The notes under the pieces were generated by a model, which searched no databases, was not told the DNA's origin, and worked only from the letters and a program-made list of their open reading frames with translations. The translations under genes and the position numbers were made by a program. A stretch of 28,571 nucleotides of DNA. It comes from CAYNJF01 sp964351745. Its GTDB lineage: Bacteria > Pseudomonadota > Gammaproteobacteria > Berkiellales > Berkiellaceae. Position 1 is the first letter of the stretch. Each line of letters starts with the position of its first letter. The stretch lies in contig CAYGPI010000024.1 in the NCBI GenBank assembly GCA_964351745.1, positions 1-28,571 on the forward strand, read 5' to 3'. This document shows, in pieces, positions 16,673 to 24,292 of this stretch.

Positions 16673-17973
16673 TTTTTTAACCTATATCTAAGGGCTCTAA
16701 AACTAATACCTAGTAATTGTGCAGCTTTAGTCTTATTACCGTGCGTCTCTTGTAGGGCGTTTAAGATCTTGTTCTTTTCTAAAGAATCAAGATAATCCTC
16801 AAGAGGTTGGTCTGTGAGGCCATAAGAAGGCATCATCGGACTTTCAGGTAGTTGCAAATCTTGCGCATGAATGGTCATCCCATCGCATAAGGCAAAAGCT
16901 CTTTCTAAAATATTCTCAAGTTCTCGGACATTACCGGGAAAAGCATAGCTCTGCAACTGGACTAGAGCATCTTGCGCTAGCGTAGGTTTGGTTGTTTGTT
17001 GTTGATGAGCTAATTGCTTTAGAATATTTTCAGATAACAGCGGTAGATCTTCTTTCCTCTGCATTAGACTTGGTACTTTGAGCTCAATCACATTAAGCCT
17101 ATAGAAAAGATCTTCTCGAAAGTCACCCTGTTGAACCAGCGCTTGCAAATCTTGATGTGTTGCACATAGTATCCTGACATCAACAATAAATTCTTTGACC
17201 GCTCCAACGGGCTTAATGGCACGCTCTTGGATCGCACGCAACAGTTTCACTTGCATTTCTAGTGGCAAATCAGCGACTTCATCGAGCAAAAGAGTGCCTT
17301 TATGAGCTGCTTGAAAAAGCCCATCTTTATCTTTGTGTGCTCCTGTAAAACTGCCTTTAACGTGACCAAAAAATTCACTTTCCATTAAGTCTTGAGGGAT
17401 AGCACCGCAGTTGACAGCAATAAAAGGATGCTCTTTTCTCGGTGACCATTTATGAATGACTTTGGCAACAAGCTCTTTACCTGAGCCGGACGGACCACTG
17501 ATGTAGATAGGGGCTTGAGATCTAGAAATTTTTGAGAGTGTTTTTTTTAGGTTCTCTATGGCATCAGAATGCCCCACAATATCACTTTCTAGGTTTGTAT
17601 CTTGGTCATTTAATTTGAGAGCCGTGAGAGACAAATCGCGCAGAATATGTAAATCAATCGGCTTGCTGACAAAATCAAAGGCTCCTCGCTTAAGCGCTGT
17701 GATCGCAGAGTCCATCGTGCCGTGCGCTGTGATAACAGCCACCGGCATATTGGGTTGGCATTTTTGGATTATCTTAAGTAAATCGAGGCCATCGCCATCA
17801 GGAAGACGAAGATCTGTAAAGCAAAGTTGATAGACTTGAGTCGATAGTAATTGCTCAGCTTCTTTAAAAGTATGGGCTGACTGAGTTTGAATATTCATGC
17901 TTGCCAAGGAGAGACTGATTAAGTCACAGATGTCTGGCTCATCATCGATAATAAGGGCTTTAGGCGCTGTCAT
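16657..17973 (-). CDS. pilR: Sigma-54-dependent response regulator PilR
   Basis: PilR is the NtrC-type activator that, when phosphorylated by PilS, switches on sigma-54 pilin promoters. I start it at the ATG at 17973, which has a strong GAGGAG 7 bases upstream; the frame extends further but without a better site. The 438-residue product has a receiver domain (acidic pocket D10/D11, phospho-acceptor D54, K104) and an AAA+ domain. The AAA+ domain shows Walker A GPSGSGKE (160-167), the sigma-54 contact loop GSFTGA (207-212) and Walker B LLLDE (about 228-232). A C-terminal Fis-type helix-turn-helix follows (NKTKAAQLLGISFRALRYRL). The Ser in GSFTGA is, as far as I recall, usual for PilR. It overlaps the pilS end by 14 bases. 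The major pilin gene is not in this window. Confidence 0.94.
   Translation of the reverse strand: MTAPKALIIDDEPDICDLISLSLASMNIQTQSAHTFKEAEQLLSTQVYQLCFTDLRLPDGDGLDLLKIIQKCQPNMPVAVITAHGTMDSAITALKRGAFDFVSKPIDLHILRDLSLTALKLNDQDTNLESDIVGHSDAIENLKKTLSKISRSQAPIYISGPSGSGKELVAKVIHKWSPRKEHPFIAVNCGAIPQDLMESEFFGHVKGSFTGAHKDKDGLFQAAHKGTLLLDEVADLPLEMQVKLLRAIQERAIKPVGAVKEFIVDVRILCATHQDLQALVQQGDFREDLFYRLNVIELKVPSLMQRKEDLPLLSENILKQLAHQQQTTKPTLAQDALVQLQSYAFPGNVRELENILERAFALCDGMTIHAQDLQLPESPMMPSYGLTDQPLEDYLDSLEKNKILNALQETHGNKTKAAQLLGISFRALRYRLKKLDLN
16672..16678 (-). other. A AAA AAA slippery heptamer at the pilR/fimT overlap
   Basis: Seven A residues on the minus strand lie in the third- and second-last Lys codons of pilR, phased as A AAA AAA, the ideal -1 ribosomal frameshift form. 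A -1 slip moves exactly into the fimT frame. The run could equally cause transcriptional slippage or simply be AT-rich sequence. Confidence 0.35.
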
Positions 17974-19597
17974 GAACGCGCTCCTCTGAAATAAGGGGAA
18001 GTTGAATATAAAAATCTGATCCACCATGATCGGTCGGTTGATAATGAATATCACCACCATTAATTTGGCACATTTCTCTACTAATATATAAACCTAGGCC
18101 AGAGCCATGATTTTCAGTGGTATAAAATGGCTCAAACATATGTTTCGTGTCTCGACCTGCGATTCCTTGACCATAATCGATGATGTGAATTTGGATCATT
18201 TGCTGGTTGACATCAATGTGAAAATCAATTTTTATTTTAGGCTCAAAGCAGTATCGCATACTGTAACGCAGCCCATTTTCACAGAGATTGACAAGCATTT
18301 GTCTTAATTGAGAGGGATCCACATGAATAAAGTATTTTTCAGGTAATGGTTGAACCTGAAGATTCATGTCTGGGATCCCCGCAGGATTAAAAGACTCTAA
18401 GAAGGTTGCCATAAACTCAGATACTTCAATCATTTTTGGTTGCGAATTTTGTTTTTTAGAGATATTTAAAACATTTTTTACCACAGTATTCATTCGATCA
18501 CTGTTGTCTTTTATCATCGTGGCAAGTTTATAATCTTTTTCACTCAAAGTGGCTGACTCATGAAGGAGCTGAGCCGCATGAGAGACAGTGCTAAGTGGAT
18601 TCCTGATTTCATGAGCAATATTAGCTGCCAATGATCCAAGCAGGGCAAGTTTCATGTGTTGTGCTTTTTGAGATTCCTTTCTAACATCATGGATAAAGAT
18701 CACGTATTCTTCATTAGATAATTGGGTGCCTGTCAGTCGAATATCACTGGAGTCTTTATGGACTTGGAAAACTTCGTCATCATGTGTTTTAACCCAATTT
18801 GCGAAAGCTTGTTGAAATCTAATTGGCAAATCTAGAAACTTAGTTGGTTGTTGAGTCTCATGGATTGCTAACAGTCGAAGGGCTGCGGAGTTGATGAGTT
18901 GGATCTCTTTGGCGTCGCTTATGACAATAACACCTTCTTGCATAAATGCGACCACTTGGGTGTTCAGTTTTAAAGCCGTTGTGAGACGAAGACCGCGCAC
19001 ATAGGCTAATTTTTGCATTTTATAGAGCCGTTGTTTTAACTGGGCACAAACGAAAGCTGTGGCAAAAAGACAGAGTCCTAAAATACCTGCTTGCGAAAGC
19101 ATGGGGGCTGAGAGGCTGTGGGTCATTTGAGCATAAATTTGCTCTGCTAAAATAGCGCATGTCGCAATAGACGCACTTAATAATGCGAAAATGATCGGAG
19201 CCAGTAAGCTATGGGCTGCCACTAGAATAACAAGGAGCAGGCCCAATCCGGTCCAAAAACCACCGCTAAAATGCATGATGAGTACAAGGGCAAGAATATC
19301 AAAGAAAATCGGTGCATTGATTTGTATGTCAAAGGCAGGTTTTTTTATAAATGCAAACCATAGGTTAAATAGAGAGAACACCAAATAGGCTTGTGCGCAT
19401 ATCATAAAATAAGTACTGTTTATTTGACCTAAGAAAGTGGGGCCAATTTTAAAAGTATGGAGGATTGAAAAAACACAAGCAATACCAAGGCGAAAAAAGC
19501 AAAAAACTTGCAGAGCACGCCAATCTTTTAATTCGGGAGGCGACAATATAAAAGGGGTATCTTTAAGCCCGTTAAGTGATTGATGATTGCTATCCAT
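17960..19597 (-). CDS. pilS: Sensor histidine kinase PilS
   Basis: PilS is the membrane sensor partner of PilR in type IV pilus control. The 545-residue protein has about six hydrophobic helices within residues 28-190, then a PAS-like region (LNTQVVAFMQEGVIVISD ... LINSAALRLL). The HisKA domain has phospho-acceptor H329 (ANIAHEIRNPLSTVSHAAQLL). The HATPase region shows an N box (LVNLCENGLRYS), DYGQGIAG, FEPFYTTENHGSGLGLYI and a final GG-SDFYIQLPL. AAAGGAG lies 13 bases before the ATG at 19597, slightly far. It overlaps pilR by 14 bases and follows a small membrane protein by 18 bases. Confidence 0.93.
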   Translation of the reverse strand: MDSNHQSLNGLKDTPFILSPPELKDWRALQVFCFFRLGIACVFSILHTFKIGPTFLGQINSTYFMICAQAYLVFSLFNLWFAFIKKPAFDIQINAPIFFDILALVLIMHFSGGFWTGLGLLLVILVAAHSLLAPIIFALLSASIATCAILAEQIYAQMTHSLSAPMLSQAGILGLCLFATAFVCAQLKQRLYKMQKLAYVRGLRLTTALKLNTQVVAFMQEGVIVISDAKEIQLINSAALRLLAIHETQQPTKFLDLPIRFQQAFANWVKTHDDEVFQVHKDSSDIRLTGTQLSNEEYVIFIHDVRKESQKAQHMKLALLGSLAANIAHEIRNPLSTVSHAAQLLHESATLSEKDYKLATMIKDNSDRMNTVVKNVLNISKKQNSQPKMIEVSEFMATFLESFNPAGIPDMNLQVQPLPEKYFIHVDPSQLRQMLVNLCENGLRYSMRYCFEPKIKIDFHIDVNQQMIQIHIIDYGQGIAGRDTKHMFEPFYTTENHGSGLGLYISREMCQINGGDIHYQPTDHGGSDFYIQLPLISEERVHDSA

Positions 19598-19615
19598 GCT
19601 TGATTATTTGCTCCT

Positions 19616-19873
19616 TTACTTTTTTTGATCTTGCTCCAAATGCTCCAGACAACAATAGTTGTGCGACTTATGAGATATGGCCTGATCCTTATCGATAAAA
19701 GTCCCACATTGGTGACAAGCTACCAAAAGCTTGTTTTCAGAAGTTGGCTCTGCTTTTGTCTGGGCTTGCATGCGACGAATTTTTTTAATGAGAGCGGCCT
19801 TAATGATCCACCCAAGAATGGCCATGATAATCCATAAGCACGCTATAACAATTATGACACGTATTAACCACAT
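19616..19873 (-). CDS. Small membrane protein with zinc-ribbon tail (PP0621-like)
   Basis: An 85-residue protein with one N-terminal membrane helix (MWLIRVIIVIACLWIIMAIL), a short basic linker (IKKIRRMQAQTK) and a cytoplasmic tail with cysteines arranged as ACHQCGTFI...HNYCCLEHLEQ, a small metal-binding treble-clef or ribbon pattern. This layout resembles the PP0621 family found next to pilS in pseudomonads; function is unknown. I use the ATG at 19873 with GGAG 10 bases upstream; the frame can be read 6 codons further to a TTG. It starts 4 bases after the stop of the upstream SDR gene. Confidence 0.75.
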   Translation of the reverse strand: MWLIRVIIVIACLWIIMAILGWIIKAALIKKIRRMQAQTKAEPTSENKLLVACHQCGTFIDKDQAISHKSHNYCCLEHLEQDQKK

Positions 19874-19877
19874 TGCT

Positions 19878-20762
19878 TCAAGACTCCACAATTGGTTGAA
19901 GCTCTTTATGCATCACACGTCTTAAAAAATAATCAAGAAGAGAAGCCGAGCAGATTCTTTTTAGGATCCCAAACATATAAGTTGGCACAGTCACATAGTA
20001 TCTTGGTTTTGCTTTTCTTGACTTCAAAATCTTTAATACTTTGGCAAGAACAGCTTCTGGCCCCAAAGTAAATGGACCAGGCTTTTCTGACTTATTAGCT
20101 AACCTGTTCTCAACTGCTTGGTAAGCTTGCGCCCATGAGCTATTAACCTTATCAATGTTTTCACAGAATTTTTGGTGGGCATGCTCTCTAAATTTACTTT
20201 CGATAGGACCCGGCTCAATGAGGGAGACCTCAATGCCTGTCCCATATAACTCAAGCCTTAGTGTGTCTGAAAATCCTTCTAAGGCATATTTTGAAGCATT
20301 ATAGGCACCTCTAAATGCAAGAGAGACCAGTCCAAGCACAGAGCTATTTTGAATGATACGCCCATGGCCCTGGCGCCTCATAATAGGAATTACTAAATTA
20401 GTCAGCTCTATTAGGCCAAAAACATTGGTTTCAAATTGGCGTCGAATACTTTCTCTATCGAGATCTTCGACAGCACCTGGCTGTCCAAAACCAGCATTGT
20501 TAAATAATACATCAATTCTATGATTGGTCTGCGCAAGTATTTGTTTCAAAGCTAACTTGATGGACGTGCTGTTATCGAGATCAAGTTGGTATGCGTTAAG
20601 ACCTTGGCTTCTTAAAGCGTGTACATCCTTTGTTTTTCTGGCCGTTGCAATCACATTAAAGCCCATTTCGTGCATTTTAAGCGCACAATAGAGACCTATA
20701 CCAGAGGAACAGCCTGTCATTAAAATTGTACATTCTGGCGCTTGGTAAAAAAGATTGCTCAA
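19878..20762 (-). CDS. Short-chain dehydrogenase/reductase
   Basis: A 294-residue classical SDR oxidoreductase; substrate unknown. It shows the NAD(P)-binding TGCSSGIG motif (residues 16-23), NNAG, the active-site pattern NSSVLG...YNASK (Ser, Tyr, Lys) and IEPGPIESKF after the active site. ATARK after strand 2, with Arg, suggests NADP preference. The C-terminal tail (PRYYVTVPTYMFGILKRI...YFLRRVM) is typical of YbbO/17-beta-hydroxysteroid dehydrogenase-like SDRs and may contact membranes. The start is a TTG at 20762 with a good TAGGAG 6 bases upstream; the next ATG is inside the nucleotide-binding motif, so it cannot be the start. It heads the minus-strand cluster that continues into the pilus genes. 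Confidence 0.88.
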   Translation of the reverse strand: MSNLFYQAPECTILMTGCSSGIGLYCALKMHEMGFNVIATARKTKDVHALRSQGLNAYQLDLDNSTSIKLALKQILAQTNHRIDVLFNNAGFGQPGAVEDLDRESIRRQFETNVFGLIELTNLVIPIMRRQGHGRIIQNSSVLGLVSLAFRGAYNASKYALEGFSDTLRLELYGTGIEVSLIEPGPIESKFREHAHQKFCENIDKVNSSWAQAYQAVENRLANKSEKPGPFTLGPEAVLAKVLKILKSRKAKPRYYVTVPTYMFGILKRICSASLLDYFLRRVMHKELQPIVES

Positions 20763-20791
20763 TTGACGCTCCTACCGCAATGGGATTGTTA

Positions 20792-20800
20792 TGGTATAAT
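20792..20800 (+). promoter_or_regulatory. Extended -10 promoter for fmdB-aspS; overlapping divergent promoter
   Basis: TGG-TATAAT lies in the divergent region between the SDR gene and fmdB, about 77 bases before the fmdB ATG. No clear -35 is visible at 16-18 bases. On the minus strand the same bases give TATACC (20793-20798) with TTGGCC (20815-20820) 16 bases upstream, a weak promoter for the SDR gene. The two -10 elements overlap, so they could not be occupied together. Confidence 0.5.
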
Positions 20801-20876
20801 GCTGCAAATTTGGTGGCCAATAATAGTTTAGTGCTATTAGGGGCAAATTAGTTGGGTGTCTTGCGAGAACAAAATT

Positions 20877-21122
20877 ATGCCTTTATACGATTATATCTGC
20901 AAGGATTGCCAGCATGAAACGGAATTTTTGCTTCGATCTGATGAAACTGGCCCTAGCCAGTGTCCTAAATGTTTGAAAGAAACTTTTGAGCGCAAGGTTT
21001 GTGCGCCTAGGTTTAGACTCGGTGGTGGTGGCTGGTATGAAACGGATGAAAAACCAAAGGCCAAGCAACGCAATATTGTCAGCAGTGACAATGTGAGCTC
21101 TGGCCAAGAGAAGACAGGTTAG
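20877..21122 (+). CDS. FmdB-family zinc-ribbon protein
   Basis: An 81-residue protein starting MPLYDYICKDC, the hallmark of the FmdB zinc-ribbon family, with metal-binding pairs CKDC and CPKC (residues about 8-11 and 29-32) followed by a Gly-rich, polar tail. Despite the name (a putative regulator in methylotrophs), its biochemical role is unknown. The ATG at 20877 is chosen because the family begins with MPxYxY; an upstream in-frame extension of 7 codons has no support. It precedes aspS, a common gammaproteobacterial arrangement. Confidence 0.88.
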   Translation: MPLYDYICKDCQHETEFLLRSDETGPSQCPKCLKETFERKVCAPRFRLGGGGWYETDEKPKAKQRNIVSSDNVSSGQEKTG

Positions 21123-21178
21123 TTTGATTCTCTTCCACATATATTAGTCATACAACTTTCAATGATTAGGGATCTCTT

Positions 21179-22975
21179 ATGAGAACGCATTACTGTGGTG
21201 CTTTAAACAAGTCCCATTTAGACTCAGCTGTTAAAATTTATGGTTGGGTGCATCGTCGCCGGGATCATGGTGGCGTTATTTTTGTTGATCTTCGAGATCG
21301 AGAAGGTTTGGTTCAGGTTGTTTTCCATCCTGACAATAAGCAGCTTTTTGAACTAGCAGATAGTTTACGCAATGAGTGCGTGATTTGTGTCGAAGGCATC
21401 GTTAGCGCTCGTCCTGATGGCACGGTTAATCCTAATATGGCCACAGGCGAAGTCGAGATAGAAACCAATATGTTAACGATATTGAATCGCTCGGAGCCAC
21501 CACCATTTTTAATGGATGATTATCATCAGTCTAGCGAAGAAGTGAGATTGAAGTATCGATATCTAGATTTACGTCGTCCACAGATGCAAAATAATTTTCA
21601 GCTCCGCGCTAAAGTGACTAAGTATTTCCGTGATTTTCTAGAGCAGCATGGCTTTTTAGATATAGAAACGCCGATGTTGACCAAAGCCACTCCTGAAGGT
21701 GCTCGTGATTACTTGGTGCCAAGTCGTACTCATCAAGGATCGTTTTTTGCGCTTCCTCAATCACCTCAATTGTTTAAGCAGTTGTTAATGATGTCAGGCA
21801 TGGATAGATACTATCAAATCGTTCGATGTTTTAGAGATGAAGACTTAAGAGCAGATAGACAACCTGAGTTCACTCAACTTGATATTGAAACTTCCTTCAT
21901 GGACGAGCATGAAATCCTCGACTTGATGGAGCAAATGATTACTGGATTGTTTAAATCTGTTTTAGAGATTGACTTACCGTCTCCTTTTCCTAGGATGTCT
22001 TATCATGAAGCGATGTCTCGTTACGGCTCAGATAAACCTGATTTGAGAATTTCGTTAGAATTAATTGATATTGCTGATCTGCTTAAACATGTTGAGTTTA
22101 AAGTGTTTAGTGCGCCAGCTAATGATCCAGATGGTCGCATTGCTGCGATAAGACTACCTGGTGGGGCGAAATTAACTCGTAAAGAAACCGATCAATTAAC
22201 GGACTTTGTTGGGATTTACGGAGCCAAAGGCTTAGCTTATATCAAAGTGAATGATTTGAATGATGGCAAAGATGGTTTGCAATCGCCTATTTTGAAATTC
22301 CTGCCTGATGAAGTTGTTAGTCAAATTCTAGAGCGCGTTCAAGCTCAAACTGGGGACATCGTTTTCTTCGGTGCAGATAAAGCTAATATCGTCACAGAAG
22401 CCATGGGTGCGCTACGTGTCAAACTTGGGCAAGACCATGGTATTGTTAAAGAAGGCTGGCAGCCACTTTGGGTTGTTGATTGGCCAATGTTTGAGTGGAA
22501 TGCAGATCATAAACGCTATGATGCGCTTCATCATCCATTTACAGCGCCGGTCGATACAGATATTGATAAGATGAAAAAAGATCCAAAAAATGCTCAATCT
22601 AGAGCTTATGATCTAGTTCTTAATGGCGTTGAAACCGGTGGGGGCTCTATCCGTATTCATCATCTAGAGATGCAAAAAGCTATTTTTGATGTTTTGGGGA
22701 TTAGTGAGCCAGTAGCGCAAGAAAAATTTGGCTTCTTATTAGAAGCTCTGCAGTATGGTTGCCCACCACATGGTGGTATTGCTTTTGGGGTGGACAGATT
22801 AGTCATGTTGATGGTTGGCGCAAAAACCATCCGTGATGTGATAGCTTTCCCTAAAACTCAAACAGCGGCTTGTCCTTTAACAAGTGCACCAGCATTTGTT
22901 ACGTCTGAGCAATTGAGCGATGTTGGTATCAAGCTTAAAAAACCGAGAGAGAAAGCTAATCAAGAAGCGTCCTGA
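21179..22975 (+). CDS. aspS: Aspartyl-tRNA synthetase, probably non-discriminating
   Basis: AspRS charges tRNA-Asp. It is a bacterial-type class II enzyme of 598 residues with an N-terminal anticodon-binding OB fold, a GAD insertion and the motifs ATPEGARDYLVPSR, FRDEDLRADRQPEF (motif 2, from residue 218) and GIAFGVDR (motif 3, 533-540). In the OB fold it reads RRRDHGG, with His at residue 30, and a Gly at about residue 81 (ARPDGTV). In P. aeruginosa, H31 and G81 mark a non-discriminating enzyme that also makes Asp-tRNA-Asn, whereas E. coli has Leu and Lys there. Such enzymes need GatCAB to form Asn-tRNA. AGGGA precedes the ATG by 7 bases. Its 3' end overlaps nudB by 56 bases. Confidence 0.96.
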   Translation: MRTHYCGALNKSHLDSAVKIYGWVHRRRDHGGVIFVDLRDREGLVQVVFHPDNKQLFELADSLRNECVICVEGIVSARPDGTVNPNMATGEVEIETNMLTILNRSEPPPFLMDDYHQSSEEVRLKYRYLDLRRPQMQNNFQLRAKVTKYFRDFLEQHGFLDIETPMLTKATPEGARDYLVPSRTHQGSFFALPQSPQLFKQLLMMSGMDRYYQIVRCFRDEDLRADRQPEFTQLDIETSFMDEHEILDLMEQMITGLFKSVLEIDLPSPFPRMSYHEAMSRYGSDKPDLRISLELIDIADLLKHVEFKVFSAPANDPDGRIAAIRLPGGAKLTRKETDQLTDFVGIYGAKGLAYIKVNDLNDGKDGLQSPILKFLPDEVVSQILERVQAQTGDIVFFGADKANIVTEAMGALRVKLGQDHGIVKEGWQPLWVVDWPMFEWNADHKRYDALHHPFTAPVDTDIDKMKKDPKNAQSRAYDLVLNGVETGGGSIRIHHLEMQKAIFDVLGISEPVAQEKFGFLLEALQYGCPPHGGIAFGVDRLVMLMVGAKTIRDVIAFPKTQTAACPLTSAPAFVTSEQLSDVGIKLKKPREKANQEAS

Positions 22976-23384
22976 ATCTGTTCTGGTTGTTGTCAGCACG
23001 CTTGATAGCCAAGTGTTATGCTTGCAACGCCAGGATGTTACAACTTTTTGGCAATCGGTTACCGGAAGCTTAGAGACTCATGAGATCCCTAGAGCTGCTG
23101 CACTTCGTGAGTTAAGAGAAGAAACAGGGTTGGTGGATATCAAAGATGGTAAGCTGATTGATTGCCACCAAAGCTGGTGGTTTGAGATTTATCCTCATTG
23201 GCGTCATCGATATGCGCCAGGGACGACTCGAAATTTAGAGCATGTTTTTAAGTTTGAATGTAAAACCAAGCAGGAAATTATTTTATCAAAAGAGCATAGT
23301 CAATATCGCTGGTTACCAAAAGAGGAAGCGATTTCCCTTGTTGGATCAGAGAGTAACCAAAAAGCAATAACCTTGTTTGTTTAG
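22920..23384 (+). CDS. nudB: Dihydroneopterin triphosphate diphosphatase NudB
   Basis: NudB is a Nudix hydrolase that removes pyrophosphate from dihydroneopterin triphosphate in folate synthesis. The 154-residue product contains a complete Nudix box, GSLETHEIPRAAALRELREETGL, here split for clarity as G-x5-E and REL-REE-TGL (residues about 49-71). The NudB-specific stretches KRPESVLVVV, FWQSVTGS, FEIYPHWRHRYAPGTTRN and the final SNQKAITLFV are also present. The ATG at 22920 or the TTG at 22923 are the only starts upstream of the KRP motif, so the gene must overlap aspS. It ends 11 bases before yebC. Confidence 0.9.
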   Translation: MLVSSLKNRERKLIKKRPESVLVVVSTLDSQVLCLQRQDVTTFWQSVTGSLETHEIPRAAALRELREETGLVDIKDGKLIDCHQSWWFEIYPHWRHRYAPGTTRNLEHVFKFECKTKQEIILSKEHSQYRWLPKEEAISLVGSESNQKAITLFV

Positions 23385-23395
23385 AGGAATAGAGC

Positions 23396-24121
23396 ATGGC
23401 TGGACATAGTAAATGGGCTAATATTAAGCACCGTAAAGGGGCTCAAGATGCCAAGCGTGGCAAAATTTTTACAAAATTAATTAGAGAAATCACAATCGCA
23501 GCAAAGCTTGGTGGCGGTGATGTTTCTTCTAATCCAAGGCTTCGAATCGCCATTGATAAAGCTTTGGCGGCCAATATGACCCGTGACACGATTGACAGAG
23601 CTGTCAAAAGAGGTGTTGGTGGTGATGACGCTGATAACTTAGAAGAGCTTCGGTATGAAGGTTATGGGCCGCAGGGCGTTGCGGTCATGGTTGATTGTTT
23701 AACAGATAATCGTAATCGCACAGTGTCGGATGTTCGACATGCTTTTTCAAAGTATGGTGGTAACTTAGGAACGGATGGCTCCGTTTCTTATTTGTTTACA
23801 AAATATGGGCAAATTATCTTTGCGCCTGGTGCTGACGAAGAGCGCTTGATGGAAATTGCAATTGAAGCTGGCGCAGAAGATGTGATTGTTCAAGACGATC
23901 ATTCCATTGAGGTTTTAACAACCCCAGACGTTTTCGAATCGGTGTTACTAGCCGTCCAAGCTCAAGACTTGATGCCAGATAATGCTGAAATTACGATGGT
24001 GCCTTCTACGACAGCCGCTTTAGATGTGGAAGGGGCTGAAAGTTTAACGAAGCTAACGGATGTGCTTGAAGATTTGGATGATGTTCAAGAAGTTTACACA
24101 AACGCAGAATACCCTGATTAG
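23396..24121 (+). CDS. yebC: YebC/PmpR-family protein
   Basis: YebC-family proteins bind DNA or act in translation; TACO1/YebC members have been linked to translation of difficult (proline-rich) stretches, and others to transcription regulation. The 241-residue product starts with the invariant MAGHSKWANIKHRKGAQDAKRGK and carries GGGDVSSNPRLRIAIDKA, YEGYGPQGVAVMVDCLTDN and GGNLGTDGSVSYLF. AGAGG lies 8 bases before the ATG. It is the last gene before a hairpin at 24142-24173. The nudB-yebC-ruvC order is standard for gammaproteobacteria. Confidence 0.95.
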   Translation: MAGHSKWANIKHRKGAQDAKRGKIFTKLIREITIAAKLGGGDVSSNPRLRIAIDKALAANMTRDTIDRAVKRGVGGDDADNLEELRYEGYGPQGVAVMVDCLTDNRNRTVSDVRHAFSKYGGNLGTDGSVSYLFTKYGQIIFAPGADEERLMEIAIEAGAEDVIVQDDHSIEVLTTPDVFESVLLAVQAQDLMPDNAEITMVPSTTAALDVEGAESLTKLTDVLEDLDDVQEVYTNAEYPD

Positions 24122-24141
24122 TTTTTAGTTTTCTCTTTCGC

Positions 24142-24173
24142 TTGAGGCAATATTAAATTTAATATTGCCTTAG
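24142..24173 (+). terminator. Long palindromic hairpin after yebC, probable terminator
   Basis: A perfect 26-base palindrome (24145-24170, arms AGGCAATATTAAA and its complement) lies 23 bases after the yebC stop. In RNA it extends by U-A and G-U pairs to 24142-24173. The stem is strong, but the following bases (CTTACCTTTCTTC) are pyrimidine-rich rather than a pure U run, so it may terminate imperfectly or stabilise the 3' end. Confidence 0.55.
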
Positions 24174-24203
24174 CTTACCTTTCTTCAATATCTTACCTTT
24201 GTT

Positions 24204-24233
24204 TTGCTTGATTCTGCATGACTAAGCTATACT
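24204..24233 (+). promoter_or_regulatory. Sigma-70 promoter for ruvC operon
   Basis: TTGCTT (24204-24209) and TATACT (24228-24233) with an 18-base spacer lie about 60 bases before the ruvC ATG. Immediately downstream, at the expected transcription start, AAATGA-AG-TCATTT (24235-24248) is a perfect inverted repeat that could be an operator. I see no LexA-type CTGT-N8-ACAG box here, so SOS control is not evident. Confidence 0.55.
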
Positions 24234-24292
24234 CAAATGAAGTCATTTTGATGTTTTAAATCGTCGATATCTTAAAGAGAGTAAGCAATAAC

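Noticed and set aside
17974..18060. Longer pilR with 29 extra N-terminal residues
   Set aside because: The extension lies inside pilS, has no ribosome site and precedes the receiver-domain start; GAGGAG before 17973 is decisive.
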